Assembly (NCBI GenBank): GCA_016194635.1
Contig: JACQBC010000033.1
Location: forward strand, 1 to 64,000
From: Gammaproteobacteria bacterium
GTDB lineage: Bacteria > Pseudomonadota > Gammaproteobacteria > UBA6429 > Thiohalophilaceae
Reading direction: 5' to 3'
DNA length: 64,000 nucleotides
Shown: positions 19,966-28,372 of the stretch, one piece after another
How positions within the stretch are numbered: the first letter of the stretch is position 1
Layout of the letters: each line of letters starts with the position of its first letter
Made by a program: the position numbers and the translations under genes
The notes under the pieces: model-generated
The model's input: the letters and a program-made list of their open reading frames with translations, nothing else
Databases searched by the model: none
What the model was told of the DNA's origin: nothing

Positions 19966-20907
19966 TCAACGAGGTGGGTTTAGACGGGGAGCGTGTGGCG
20001 TTTCGCGCGACCGCCGCAGCGCCGCTGGCGCTGCGCACTCCAGCGTTAGGCCAAGTCCTGTGCAGGGATGGCGCAGGCGCACTTCAGCAGCATGCAACAG
20101 ATACCCCGGGTCGCCAGGCAAAGCGTGGCTGGCCGGGGCAGGTAACCCCCCTATAATATAGAGTGGGTCCCCGAGGAGGGGATGGCCTAAGGCGGCCGCG
20201 TGAATACGTATCTGGTGGGGTCGTCCTGTGGTGATTTGCACCTCGCACAGGCAGGCCGCGGCGCGGCGTTCCAGTACGGTGAATTGGGAAAAAGCGGATT
20301 TACCCGTGGCGGTGGCGGCATGCACCGTACCGAGCAAATCATGCGGCACGGGGCCGATCGGTGTGGTAACGGTTTTAACTTCCCACCTTGGTACGCCACT
20401 GAGCAGCGCGCGGTAACGTTTGATGACGGTTTGCGCGGACCATTGCCGCATCAGCTCTGCCCGGGCACGCGGATGGCGTGCGCATACTACGATGCCCGAG
20501 GTCCAACGCCCCAAGCGATGTACGGGTGCGGCATCCGCAGCATACCGCCGCACTTGATAGAGCAGGGTTGCTTGCAGGAAATTGGCGCCCGGCAGTGTCG
20601 GTAGGCCCGCCGGTTTGTTCACCACCAACAGGTCCGCGTCTTCATACAACACGCTAAAGTTGCGCGGTGCGTCGGGCTCGATCCAGGGTGGTCGACGCCA
20701 CCGCAGTTCACTGCCGGACTGTAATACACTGTCCACCTGCGCCGGTTGATCATCGATCAGGACGCCACCGGCGCGGATGCGCGCCGCCCATTGAGCGGCG
20801 GTGGAATGGCGATAGCGGTTGCTCAGATAGACCAACAGCGGTTGTCCCGCGGCCGCTTTACCCAGATATTCCTGATAATCATACCCTTCGTTCAGCGGCA
20901 GAGTCAT
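19966..20907 (-). CDS. RluA-family pseudouridine synthase-like protein with Gly at the catalytic Asp position
   Basis: 313 residues. An S4-like N-terminus (about 20-70) is followed by the RluA-type catalytic fold (LLVVNKPAGLPTLPG, KRYRALLSG, RPHQIRIHAAALGHPLLGDPLY). The normal nucleophile motif HRLD is HRLG at 130-133, with Gly133 in place of Asp. The codon is GGG, two changes away from GAT/GAC. I recall HRLG forms in some RluA-family branches, but classical catalysis requires Asp. It may be an RNA-binding pseudoenzyme or use another residue. It follows tex by 16 bp on the same strand. Confidence 0.75.
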   Translation of the reverse strand: MTLPLNEGYDYQEYLGKAAAGQPLLVYLSNRYRHSTAAQWAARIRAGGVLIDDQPAQVDSVLQSGSELRWRRPPWIEPDAPRNFSVLYEDADLLVVNKPAGLPTLPGANFLQATLLYQVRRYAADAAPVHRLGRWTSGIVVCARHPRARAELMRQWSAQTVIKRYRALLSGVPRWEVKTVTTPIGPVPHDLLGTVHAATATGKSAFSQFTVLERRAAACLCEVQITTGRPHQIRIHAAALGHPLLGDPLYIIGGLPAPASHALPGDPGYLLHAAEVRLRHPCTGLGLTLECAAPAALRRSRETPHAPRLNPPR

Positions 20908-20923
20908 CGGTGCGGGGTTGGAT

Positions 20924-23260
20924 TTAGCGTTTTAACTTGGCGAACGCATCGGCCATCGCGCTATTTTTAATCCCGGTCGTGGCGGTGTTTTTGCGCGGCG
21001 TAGGGTTGTTGGGGGTGGGTTTGGCGGATGTTGCGCGGTGCGGAGGGCGGGAGGTGGGTTGCGTGCCGGCGGATGGCTGGCCGGGCTCATCGCTCAATCG
21101 CATCGACAAACCGATCCGTTTGCGCGCCACATCCACCTCCAGCACCTTAACCTTGACGATAGCACCGGCCTTGACCACCTCGCGGGGATCCCGCACGAAG
21201 GTATTCGACAACGCGGAGATGTGTACCAGCCCGTCCTGATGCACACCTATATCAACGAAGGCACCAAAATTGGTGACATTGCTGATCACCCCTTCGAGGA
21301 TCATGCCGGGTTTTAAATCGTTGAGTGATTCAATGCCTTCCTGAAAGGTGGCGGTTTTAAATTCCGGCCGGGGATCGCGCCCGGGTTTTTCCAATTCCCG
21401 CAAGATATCGCGCAGGGTGAATTCACCGACACTGGCGTCGGTAAAATCCTGAGCGGCCAGGGCGCTTAAAAATTTCCGGTCACCGATAACCTCCTCGATG
21501 CGTTTGTGGTGCGCGGCCAAGAGGCGTTCAACCGCCGGGTAGGCCTCGGGGTGCACGGCGGAAGCATCCAATGGATTGCCGCCATTGCGGATCCGTAAGA
21601 ACCCCGCCGCCTGTTCAAACGCCTTCGCCCCCAAACGCGGTACTTGCAATAATTGCTGGCGGCTGTGAAACGCGCCGTGTTGTTCACGAAAGGCCACGAT
21701 GTTCGTCGCCAGGCCATCGCTCAAGCCCGCCACCTTGGCCAACAGCGGTACCGAGGCGGTATTCACCTCCACCCCCACGGCATTGACGCAATCTTCGACG
21801 ACGGCGTCGAGTTTGCGCGCCAAACGGTGTTGATTGACATCGTGCTGGTATTGGCCCACGCCAATGGCCTTGGGCTCGATCTTGACTAATTCGGCGAGCG
21901 GGTCTTGCAGGCGGCGGGCGATCGATACCGCGCCACGGATCGATACATCCAGGTCGGGGAATTCCTTCGCCGCCAATTCCGAGGCTGAGTACACCGATGC
22001 ACCCGCTTCACTTACGACCAGGCTGTGTACGCGTAACTCCGGATGCCGCTGCAGCAATTCTTTCACCAGTTTGTCGGTTTCACGCGAGGCGGTGCCGTTG
22101 CCGATGCTGATCAATTCCACCGCATGTTGGCGCACGAGTTTCGCTAATACCGCCAAAGATTCCTGCCACTGATGCTTGGGCGGGTGCGGATACAGCGTTG
22201 CGTAGTCCAACAACTTGCCGGTGTGATCCAGCACCACGGCTTTCACGCCGCTGCGCAGGCCAGGGTCCAAACCCAGGGTAGCGCGCGTGCCCGCCGGGGC
22301 GGCCAGCAATAGATCCCGCAGGTTTTCCCCAAACACCCGGATCGCCTCGGCCTCGGCGTTTTCACGCACGCGCATCAACACCTCGGTTTCGATCTGCAGC
22401 GACACTTTCACCCGCCAAGCCCAGCGGGCGGATTCCAGCAACCACGGATCCGCGGCGCGGCCTTGCTGGCGGAGTTGATAGTAGTCAGCCACCCGCGCAT
22501 CACACACCCCCATACGCTGGCTATCCTCCAGGCCGTCTTGTTGCGGGACGGTAAGTTTTAACCGTAATACCGATTCGGCCCGGCCACGAAACAGCGCCAA
22601 GGCACGGTGCGATGGGATTTGTTTGAGGGGCTCCCGGTAGTCAAAATAATCCGCGAATTTAACCCCGTTTTGTTCTTGGCCGTCCACCACCACCGAGGCG
22701 AGGATGGCGTGATTCCATACATGATCACGCAACACTCCCACCAGGTCAGCGGCTTCGGCCACCCGTTCCATAAAAATTTGTCGCGCCCCGTCCAGCACCG
22801 CGGCCACATCGGCAAAACCCGCCGCGGGATTTAAATACGCGACCGCGGAGTGCTCCGGCACATAGGTGGGATCAGCCAGCAGTCCGTCCAGCAAGGGTTC
22901 AAGGCCGGCCTCGCGCGCGATCTGCGCCTTGCTGCGGCGTTTAGGTTTGTAGGGGGCGTAAAGATCCTCCAGCCGGGTCTTGGTGTCGGCCGCTAACAGT
23001 TGTTGTTTTAACGCTGCACCGAGCTTGCCCTGTTCCTGCACCGACTGCAGGATCACGGCGCGCCGTTCTTCCAATTCGCGCAAATACACTAACCGTTCTT
23101 GCAAATTGCGTAGCTGGGTATCGTCCAATCCGGCCGTGGCTTCTTTACGGTAGCGGGCGATAAACGGCACGGTGGCTCCGGCATCGAGCAGGCTGATGGC
23201 GGATTCCACCTGGGATTGTTTAACACCGAGTTCCTCGGCAAGTTGTGTTGCAATATTCAT
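20924..23260 (-). CDS. tex: Tex, S1-domain RNA-binding transcription accessory protein
   Basis: 778 residues, the usual Tex length. It has the N-terminal helical region with VPFIARYRKEATAGLDD, the YqgF-like RNase fold (TLGLDPGLRSGVKAVVLD), helix-hairpin-helix repeats (DCVNAVGVEVNTASVPLLAKV) and an S1 RNA-binding domain near the C-terminus (LKPGMILEGVISNVTNFGAFVDIGVHQDGLVHIS). A charged tail follows, ending TGIKNSAMADAFAKLKR. It takes part in transcription and expression of toxin or stress genes in several bacteria. Likely operon with the downstream RluA-like gene. Confidence 0.95.
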   Translation of the reverse strand: MNIATQLAEELGVKQSQVESAISLLDAGATVPFIARYRKEATAGLDDTQLRNLQERLVYLRELEERRAVILQSVQEQGKLGAALKQQLLAADTKTRLEDLYAPYKPKRRSKAQIAREAGLEPLLDGLLADPTYVPEHSAVAYLNPAAGFADVAAVLDGARQIFMERVAEAADLVGVLRDHVWNHAILASVVVDGQEQNGVKFADYFDYREPLKQIPSHRALALFRGRAESVLRLKLTVPQQDGLEDSQRMGVCDARVADYYQLRQQGRAADPWLLESARWAWRVKVSLQIETEVLMRVRENAEAEAIRVFGENLRDLLLAAPAGTRATLGLDPGLRSGVKAVVLDHTGKLLDYATLYPHPPKHQWQESLAVLAKLVRQHAVELISIGNGTASRETDKLVKELLQRHPELRVHSLVVSEAGASVYSASELAAKEFPDLDVSIRGAVSIARRLQDPLAELVKIEPKAIGVGQYQHDVNQHRLARKLDAVVEDCVNAVGVEVNTASVPLLAKVAGLSDGLATNIVAFREQHGAFHSRQQLLQVPRLGAKAFEQAAGFLRIRNGGNPLDASAVHPEAYPAVERLLAAHHKRIEEVIGDRKFLSALAAQDFTDASVGEFTLRDILRELEKPGRDPRPEFKTATFQEGIESLNDLKPGMILEGVISNVTNFGAFVDIGVHQDGLVHISALSNTFVRDPREVVKAGAIVKVKVLEVDVARKRIGLSMRLSDEPGQPSAGTQPTSRPPHRATSAKPTPNNPTPRKNTATTGIKNSAMADAFAKLKR

Positions 23261-23395
23261 GTGGGTGCTGCTGGCCTTACAAGAGAGTATTCAATCGAAG
23301 CGGGCCGCAAGTGTAACAGTACACTGCGGCCTCGTTGTTGGAACGGGTACAATTTATATACGAGTGACCAGGGTTCATCCTTACCACAAGGCGCG

Positions 23396-23797
23396 TTAAG
23401 GAAGTACCTTGTTGATAGTGATATCGGCGCTATCTTTCCCGGGGCTCACTGTTTTGCTTGTGCCTTCGAGGTCCCCTTTTTGCGGCATAGCCTCCCCCGA
23501 CGCGGAGATCCGCGCCACCACCACCACCTGATCAAAATGCGACAGGTTCATGCCGGGTTGCATCGCCATGCTGTCATCGAGCCGGTATTTCAAGGGTAAT
23601 TCACTCACCTTGGCGCGCATCACCGCCACCGGCATGCGTGGCCCCTGCGCGGCACGGGCGAAGATAAACACGGTGTCATCGGGCTTGGCGTTCTTGGCCA
23701 GTTTTGGATCCAGTTGGATATTGCCTTCCACCACGGCCCCGGCGAAGGCCAAGGGCATAAGAAAAATACTCAGACCTAAAATTAGAATGCGCGACAT
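23396..23797 (-). CDS. Stand-alone CcmI/CycH-type Ig-like domain protein, exported
   Basis: 133 residues from ATG 23797 (AAGGAG 9 bp upstream); a longer frame to 23830 is less likely. A signal peptide (SRILILGLSIFLMPLAFA) precedes a domain with DDTVFIFARAAQGPRMPVAV and LDDSMAMQPGMNLS, the C-terminal Ig-like module of cytochrome c maturation protein CcmI/CycH. In CcmI this is fused to a membrane TPR part; here it occurs alone and free in the periplasm, as in other cytochrome-rich proteobacteria. Could bind apocytochromes or act as a copper or heme helper; role unproven. Confidence 0.7.
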   Translation of the reverse strand: MSRILILGLSIFLMPLAFAGAVVEGNIQLDPKLAKNAKPDDTVFIFARAAQGPRMPVAVMRAKVSELPLKYRLDDSMAMQPGMNLSHFDQVVVVARISASGEAMPQKGDLEGTSKTVSPGKDSADITINKVLP

Positions 23798-24000
23798 GGG
23801 TTTGCTCCTTAGGTTGTTTGAGAGGATCACTACGGTGCCTTTATACTATAAAAATACCACGGAAATTGTCTACGTTTTCTCACGTCGGCGTTGTGTAATG
23901 ACCGTGCCGTTTAACAGGGTATTCGTCGATTGCGCCCAGCCGTGCCTCGTATCCGGCGTATTTTGCCGACAGCAACCCTGCGCGGGGAGATTAGCCGCGT

Positions 24001-24975
24001 TTAATTACCTTCATCCAGTTTTTTTAAATCATAAATCCCGCTAACACTCATGCTATCTTGGTAGATGGTGATTTGGTCCTTACCGTTTTTCTTTGAATGG
24101 TACATGGCAATATCAGCGTGTTTAATCAGTAAGTCCGCGCTATCGCCGTGGTCGGGGAAAAGCGCAACCCCAACGCTGGTGGTGACTACAAAGGTGTGAT
24201 CGATCATGGTGACGGGGAAATTAAGCGCGCTTATGATGCTTTCGATCTTGTCAGCCACGTTCTTTCGGCCATGGACATCATTGAGCAACAGTATGAATTC
24301 ATCACCGCCAAAGCGGGCGATAATATCGGATTCCCTGACCACATTGAGCATGCGATCGGCTAAGGTACAGAGAAATTTGTCACCCACCGGATGACCGTGT
24401 TTGTCATTGATGTGTTTAAAGTTATCTAAGTCAAAAAAAGCCACCGCAATATGGTTATTGTAGCGTTTTGCATAACGTATCGATTGTGAACAATGTTGTT
24501 CAAACAACACCCGGTTGGCCAATCCCGTCAAATTATCATGCGTGGCAAGGTAATGCTCGCGTTCTTTGGAGGCCCTTAATTGGATTAATAAGGCGTGGCG
24601 TTCCTTTGCGTAATGGATCGCGCGCGTCAGCGTGAATATATCGACATGGTCTTTGTTTAAATAATCTTGCGCCCCGTGGTGCATGGCCTCGATCGACAAT
24701 TGCAGGTTATCATTTCCGGTCAGCACGATGATGGGGCAAACGTCATTGGTCATTGCCTTGAGGCATTTAAATGTATTCAGACCGGAACTATCAGGTAGGT
24801 TTAGATCGAGCAGGATAATATCGATTTGGGCCCAGTTAATATCTTCGCAGGCGGCAAGACTACTGCAATGTGTAAATCGGTAACGCGCTTCTTCGGTGTC
24901 GACCAGGTGTCTGGCCACGAGTGCCACGTCAACCTGATCATCTTCAATCATAAATACATTCAACGTCTTTTCCAT
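24001..24975 (-). CDS. Response regulator with GGDEF output (diguanylate cyclase)
   Basis: 324 residues. The receiver (1-120) has the acidic pair ED at 11-12 and phosphoacceptor Asp57 in LLDLNLPDSSG, with Thr86 and Lys108. A GGDEF domain (about 145-310) has DNLTGLANR and RFGGDEF at 223-227, so cyclase activity is likely; an inhibitory RxxD site is not obvious. It is divergent from the copper-sensor-like gene at 25150, which suggests that c-di-GMP synthesis is one output of that signalling cluster. Confidence 0.9.
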   Translation of the reverse strand: MEKTLNVFMIEDDQVDVALVARHLVDTEEARYRFTHCSSLAACEDINWAQIDIILLDLNLPDSSGLNTFKCLKAMTNDVCPIIVLTGNDNLQLSIEAMHHGAQDYLNKDHVDIFTLTRAIHYAKERHALLIQLRASKEREHYLATHDNLTGLANRVLFEQHCSQSIRYAKRYNNHIAVAFFDLDNFKHINDKHGHPVGDKFLCTLADRMLNVVRESDIIARFGGDEFILLLNDVHGRKNVADKIESIISALNFPVTMIDHTFVVTTSVGVALFPDHGDSADLLIKHADIAMYHSKKNGKDQITIYQDSMSVSGIYDLKKLDEGN

Positions 24976-25149
24976 ATTAAATTAAACAATTCATCATCAG
25001 CAGCAACCCTTTAATTTTAGCCTAAAATGTAATTCACCTAGTGTAGTACAGTCCGCGTCTTTGCAATAATCCGGTTAATATTCTATACCTAGGGCTTGAT
25101 TATCGAGCCGCTAAAGCAATTACTTATTGGTTAGGGTTGGAGGTATTTA

Positions 25150-25746
25150 ATGGAGGGTTTTTTCGATAGCAGCCGGTTCTTACCGCACGGCCATTGTTAT
25201 TTGTGGCGGCCGGATATCCTCTGGGTGCATATAATGTCAGACAGCGTGATTTTTGCGGCTTACATCGCTATCCCGCTGGCCTTAATTTATGTTGTCCGCA
25301 AACGGACCGACCTGCCTTTCCCAACGGTGTTTTATTTATTTAGTTTGTTTATCATCTTTTGCGGCACAACACACTTAATTAATGTCTGGACAATATGGCA
25401 ACCCTATTACGGCATCGCCGGGGTTGTGAAAGCGTTCACCGCGGCGCTATCCTTAATAACCGCCTATATAGTGTGGAATATTACCCCCGAGGCGCTTGGT
25501 ATACCCGACCGTCAAGCCCTGCAAACCGCGAATGATAATTGGAAAAAACTCAGCCATTCACTCGAAGGCGAAATCGAGGCGCGTACCCAAAAGCTGGAAG
25601 AACGAAATCAAGCGCTGCAGAAATTTAATGAAGCCGCGCTGGATCGTGAAGATCGCATCATCGAACTTAAAAATGAAGTGAATGAATTATGCAGGAGACT
25701 CCATACCCTGCCGAAATATGACCTTAGTAAAATCCAGGCGCTATAA
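25150..25746 (+). CDS. Ethylene-receptor-like copper-binding membrane sensor domain without a kinase
   Basis: 198 residues. Three membrane helices (about 30-50, 58-80, 88-112) follow a PHGHCYLW start. The motif set of plant ETR1 is present at a constant offset of +6: Asp31, Tyr38, Ile41, Pro42, Cys71 and His75 correspond to ETR1 Asp25, Tyr32, Ile35, Pro36, Cys65 and His69; the last two bind copper in ETR1. The C-terminal third is a coiled coil. No kinase domain follows, so a partner is needed; the histidine kinase gene starts 3 bp after the stop and is the obvious candidate. The ligand (ethylene, copper, other small molecule) is unknown. Preceded by GGAGG at 25139-25143. Confidence 0.85.
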   Translation: MEGFFDSSRFLPHGHCYLWRPDILWVHIMSDSVIFAAYIAIPLALIYVVRKRTDLPFPTVFYLFSLFIIFCGTTHLINVWTIWQPYYGIAGVVKAFTAALSLITAYIVWNITPEALGIPDRQALQTANDNWKKLSHSLEGEIEARTQKLEERNQALQKFNEAALDREDRIIELKNEVNELCRRLHTLPKYDLSKIQAL

Positions 25747-25749
25747 GCC

Positions 25750-27651
25750 TTGATCTCAAGCCCTGCGCGTGCCAGCAACCTCTGGCTTATTGGTCTGCTG
25801 AGCCTGATAGGCGGCTTGTTTGTACTTGATATGCGATTGTTGCCGGTGGGTTTTTCGATCGGCGCCGCCTACGTGCTCAGTATTTTTATTTCAGTATTAA
25901 CCCAAACCAGCCGGATGACCGCGCTGTTGGCGCTGCTGAGTACATTTTTGCTTTTAATCGGAGTGATAAAATTACTCGGTAGTCAAACCGAGGCGTGGAT
26001 TTATATTAGCAACAGGTGTTTATCGATTGCGGGTATTTGGACGTTTGTGTCGATCAATACTATGATGCAACGGATTAGATCCGCCAACAGGGTTCTGATT
26101 AATTCGTTACGGCAGGGCAAGCAAGGTTTTATCGGAATCAATTACCAAGGCGCTATTATCGAAATCAATCAAGCCGCGTGCCAATTTTATGAATATAAAA
26201 ACACTGAACTCATTAATAATTCAATAACCGTGTTATGGGGCGATCAAACTCACCCGCAGGGACTGCATTTTATTAACAGCATGTTCGATGATTTTGCCAA
26301 GCTATGGCTATTTGAGCACCGCACCAAGAACAAATTTGTAATAAATGTTACTCTGCAAATACTCCCCATAACCGAAGCAACCGATAGCCGCAATGCCAAG
26401 GGTAAAATTGTTTGTTATTTACTGGTCACGGATCAAACCGCCCAATTTCAGCAATCGATTCTTCAGCATCGCCAACAACTCGCAACATTAAATATTCTAG
26501 AAGACATCCGCGCGGCCAAGAGACTCGCTGAAGCGCAACGAGCATTATTCAAGACCCTATTCGATACCTCGCCGGTCGCGATCGTGTTGTTTAGCAAGGA
26601 CGGCCAGATTCTACTTGCCAATCAGCAAGCGTTTGTTTTGTTTGGTTATACCAGTGATAGCATGCTGGGCGAATCCATCAATTTACTCTTGCCGGTCAGT
26701 TTACGCACCCGGCACAAAATGTTCATGGAGGCATTTTTTTTGTCGCCAAGCGTAAGAAAAATGGGAGTGGGTAGAGATTTATACGCCGTGGACGCCGCTG
26801 GTAATGATATCCCGGTTGAAATCGCCCTTGCCCCCATGGTTTTTGATAACAAAGATGCCGTGCTGGCGACCATCACCGATATAAGCGAACGTAAAGGGCT
26901 GGAAGGGGTAATCAAGCGCCAAATAGAAAATCTTGAAGCTTCAAACAGGGAGTTGATCGCCAGTAACCAAGCGTTAGACGAATTTGTCTATGTCGCGTCG
27001 CATGATTTGAAAGCCCCATTACGCGCTATTCAAAATTTGGCGGGTTGGATTGAAGAAGATGACGCTAAGATTTTATCGGAGGGTTCAAAAAATAATCTTA
27101 AATTATTAAAGTCACGTATCCTGCGCCTGCAAAACTTGCTGGATAGTTTGCTCGACTATTCAAGAATTGGAAAAAAGGCTGTGCGTTATGCTGTGTTGGA
27201 CTGCGATCAGCTGGTTGATGAAATAATAAGTTCTCTCCCCGTGCCACCCGCCATGGTGGTGAAACGCACCTCGAATTTACCAGCCGTATATTCCTCGGCG
27301 ATTTTGTTTAATATGGTGATTGGCAATCTCATTAGTAATGCCATCAAGCACCACGATAAATCCGCCGCTGCTTGGGTGCATATATTCGCGACCGAAGATA
27401 ATGAATTTGTGTATTTTTCCATTCAAGACAATGGGCCGGGGATCAAGCCGGAATACCACCAGAGAATTTTCAAAATATTTCAAACCTTGAAGCGGCGTGA
27501 CGAAGTGGAAAATACCGGCGTCGGCCTGGCCATCGTTAAAAAGACACTAGACAATATCGGCGGGCGCATTACACTTGATTCAAGTATAGATCAGGGCTGC
27601 ACGTTTCGTGTGCAATGGCCCAAGCACGCTAGGAATGCCAATGCAGGTTAA
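25750..27651 (+). CDS. Membrane histidine kinase with PAS domains
   Basis: 633 residues from TTG 25750, directly after the upstream stop. Four hydrophobic segments (about 11-100) are followed by PAS-like regions (about 120-230 and 265-385), a HisKA region with His418 in VASHDLKAPLRA, and an ATPase domain (NLISNAIKHHDK, DNGPGIKPEYHQRIFKIFQ, TGVGLAIVKK). The HisKA and ATPase sequence resembles phytochrome-type kinases that partner with Rcp1-like receivers. It overlaps the next gene, which encodes such a receiver. The sensor-like protein upstream may feed into it. Confidence 0.9.
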   Translation: MISSPARASNLWLIGLLSLIGGLFVLDMRLLPVGFSIGAAYVLSIFISVLTQTSRMTALLALLSTFLLLIGVIKLLGSQTEAWIYISNRCLSIAGIWTFVSINTMMQRIRSANRVLINSLRQGKQGFIGINYQGAIIEINQAACQFYEYKNTELINNSITVLWGDQTHPQGLHFINSMFDDFAKLWLFEHRTKNKFVINVTLQILPITEATDSRNAKGKIVCYLLVTDQTAQFQQSILQHRQQLATLNILEDIRAAKRLAEAQRALFKTLFDTSPVAIVLFSKDGQILLANQQAFVLFGYTSDSMLGESINLLLPVSLRTRHKMFMEAFFLSPSVRKMGVGRDLYAVDAAGNDIPVEIALAPMVFDNKDAVLATITDISERKGLEGVIKRQIENLEASNRELIASNQALDEFVYVASHDLKAPLRAIQNLAGWIEEDDAKILSEGSKNNLKLLKSRILRLQNLLDSLLDYSRIGKKAVRYAVLDCDQLVDEIISSLPVPPAMVVKRTSNLPAVYSSAILFNMVIGNLISNAIKHHDKSAAAWVHIFATEDNEFVYFSIQDNGPGIKPEYHQRIFKIFQTLKRRDEVENTGVGLAIVKKTLDNIGGRITLDSSIDQGCTFRVQWPKHARNANAG

Positions 27652-28069
27652 TAAAACCGTCCATATCCTTTTGGTCGAAGACGATGAAGTCGATGCAACC
27701 GCGTTTCAGCGTTCATTAAAGAAACATAAAGTCATTAACCCGATTGTCCGTGCGCATGATGGTATTGAGGCCCTGGAAATACTGCGCGGCCAACACACAA
27801 TAAAAATACCCTCATCGCCTTTATTAATTATTTTAGATTTAAATATGCCGCGTATGAATGGGCTGGAATTTCTGGACCAGTTGCGCGGCGACGATTCATT
27901 AAAACACCACATTGTCTTTATGTTGACAACATCCAATGATGATCGGGACAGAATCGCGGCCTACAATAAATTCATATCCGGCTATATTGTAAAATCGAAC
28001 GCGGGTGAAAACTTTATGAGCCTGGTTGAACTTATCGATGATTTTGTTATTTGCGTACAATTTCCCTAA
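27641..28069 (+). CDS. Rcp1-type single-domain response regulator
   Basis: 142 residues from ATG 27641 (AGGA at 27631-27634; an ATG at 27635 is also possible). Acidic residues EDDE at 13-16, phosphoacceptor Asp66 in LDLNMPRMNGLEF and TTS for the Thr switch. No output domain. It overlaps the end of the kinase gene and so is almost certainly its phosphotransfer partner. It could pass phosphate on or act by protein contact. Confidence 0.88.
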   Translation: MQVNKTVHILLVEDDEVDATAFQRSLKKHKVINPIVRAHDGIEALEILRGQHTIKIPSSPLLIILDLNMPRMNGLEFLDQLRGDDSLKHHIVFMLTTSNDDRDRIAAYNKFISGYIVKSNAGENFMSLVELIDDFVICVQFP

Positions 28070-28372
28070 TACCACGCTTTAGCGTGATCGAGGGTTGCTG
28101 GTAGGGTTGTCTACATAGATCCAGGTACAACTACTCCTGTTCTACCTTCGCCGGATCTCTCCATAGAAAAAAATCTTTAACAATCAGTAACTTTTAACCC
28201 GCTCGAAAGTTCCCCCCTACGCCCAAGATACGTATTACACCCCACAGCTTTGCAGGTTTCCCGCCGGTATTCTGCAAGTGTGTGGAAGCCGTGCCTGTTG
28301 GCCGTGGTTCCACGCATTTGCAGGTTTCTTCAATCCGGGGCGATCGCCTCGGCAGACTTGGGCGGAGGTCAT
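28070..28372. promoter_or_regulatory. Leader region of the multicopper cluster
   Basis: About 300 bp without a gene. It contains a small CACGC-TTTA-GCGTG hairpin at 28073-28086, just after the receiver gene, and a direct repeat of 12 identical bases, TTTGCAGGTTTC at 28249-28260 and 28317-28328, 68 bp apart. Near them GTGGAA and TTCCAC form a short inverted pair (about 28282-28313). These could be binding sites for a regulator of the copper-protein operon. No clear sigma-70 promoter can be fixed by eye. Confidence 0.4.

Noticed and set aside
23831-24000. Small open frames between the CcmI-like and GGDEF genes
   Set aside because: No start signals or recognisable sequence; read as ordinary intergenic DNA.
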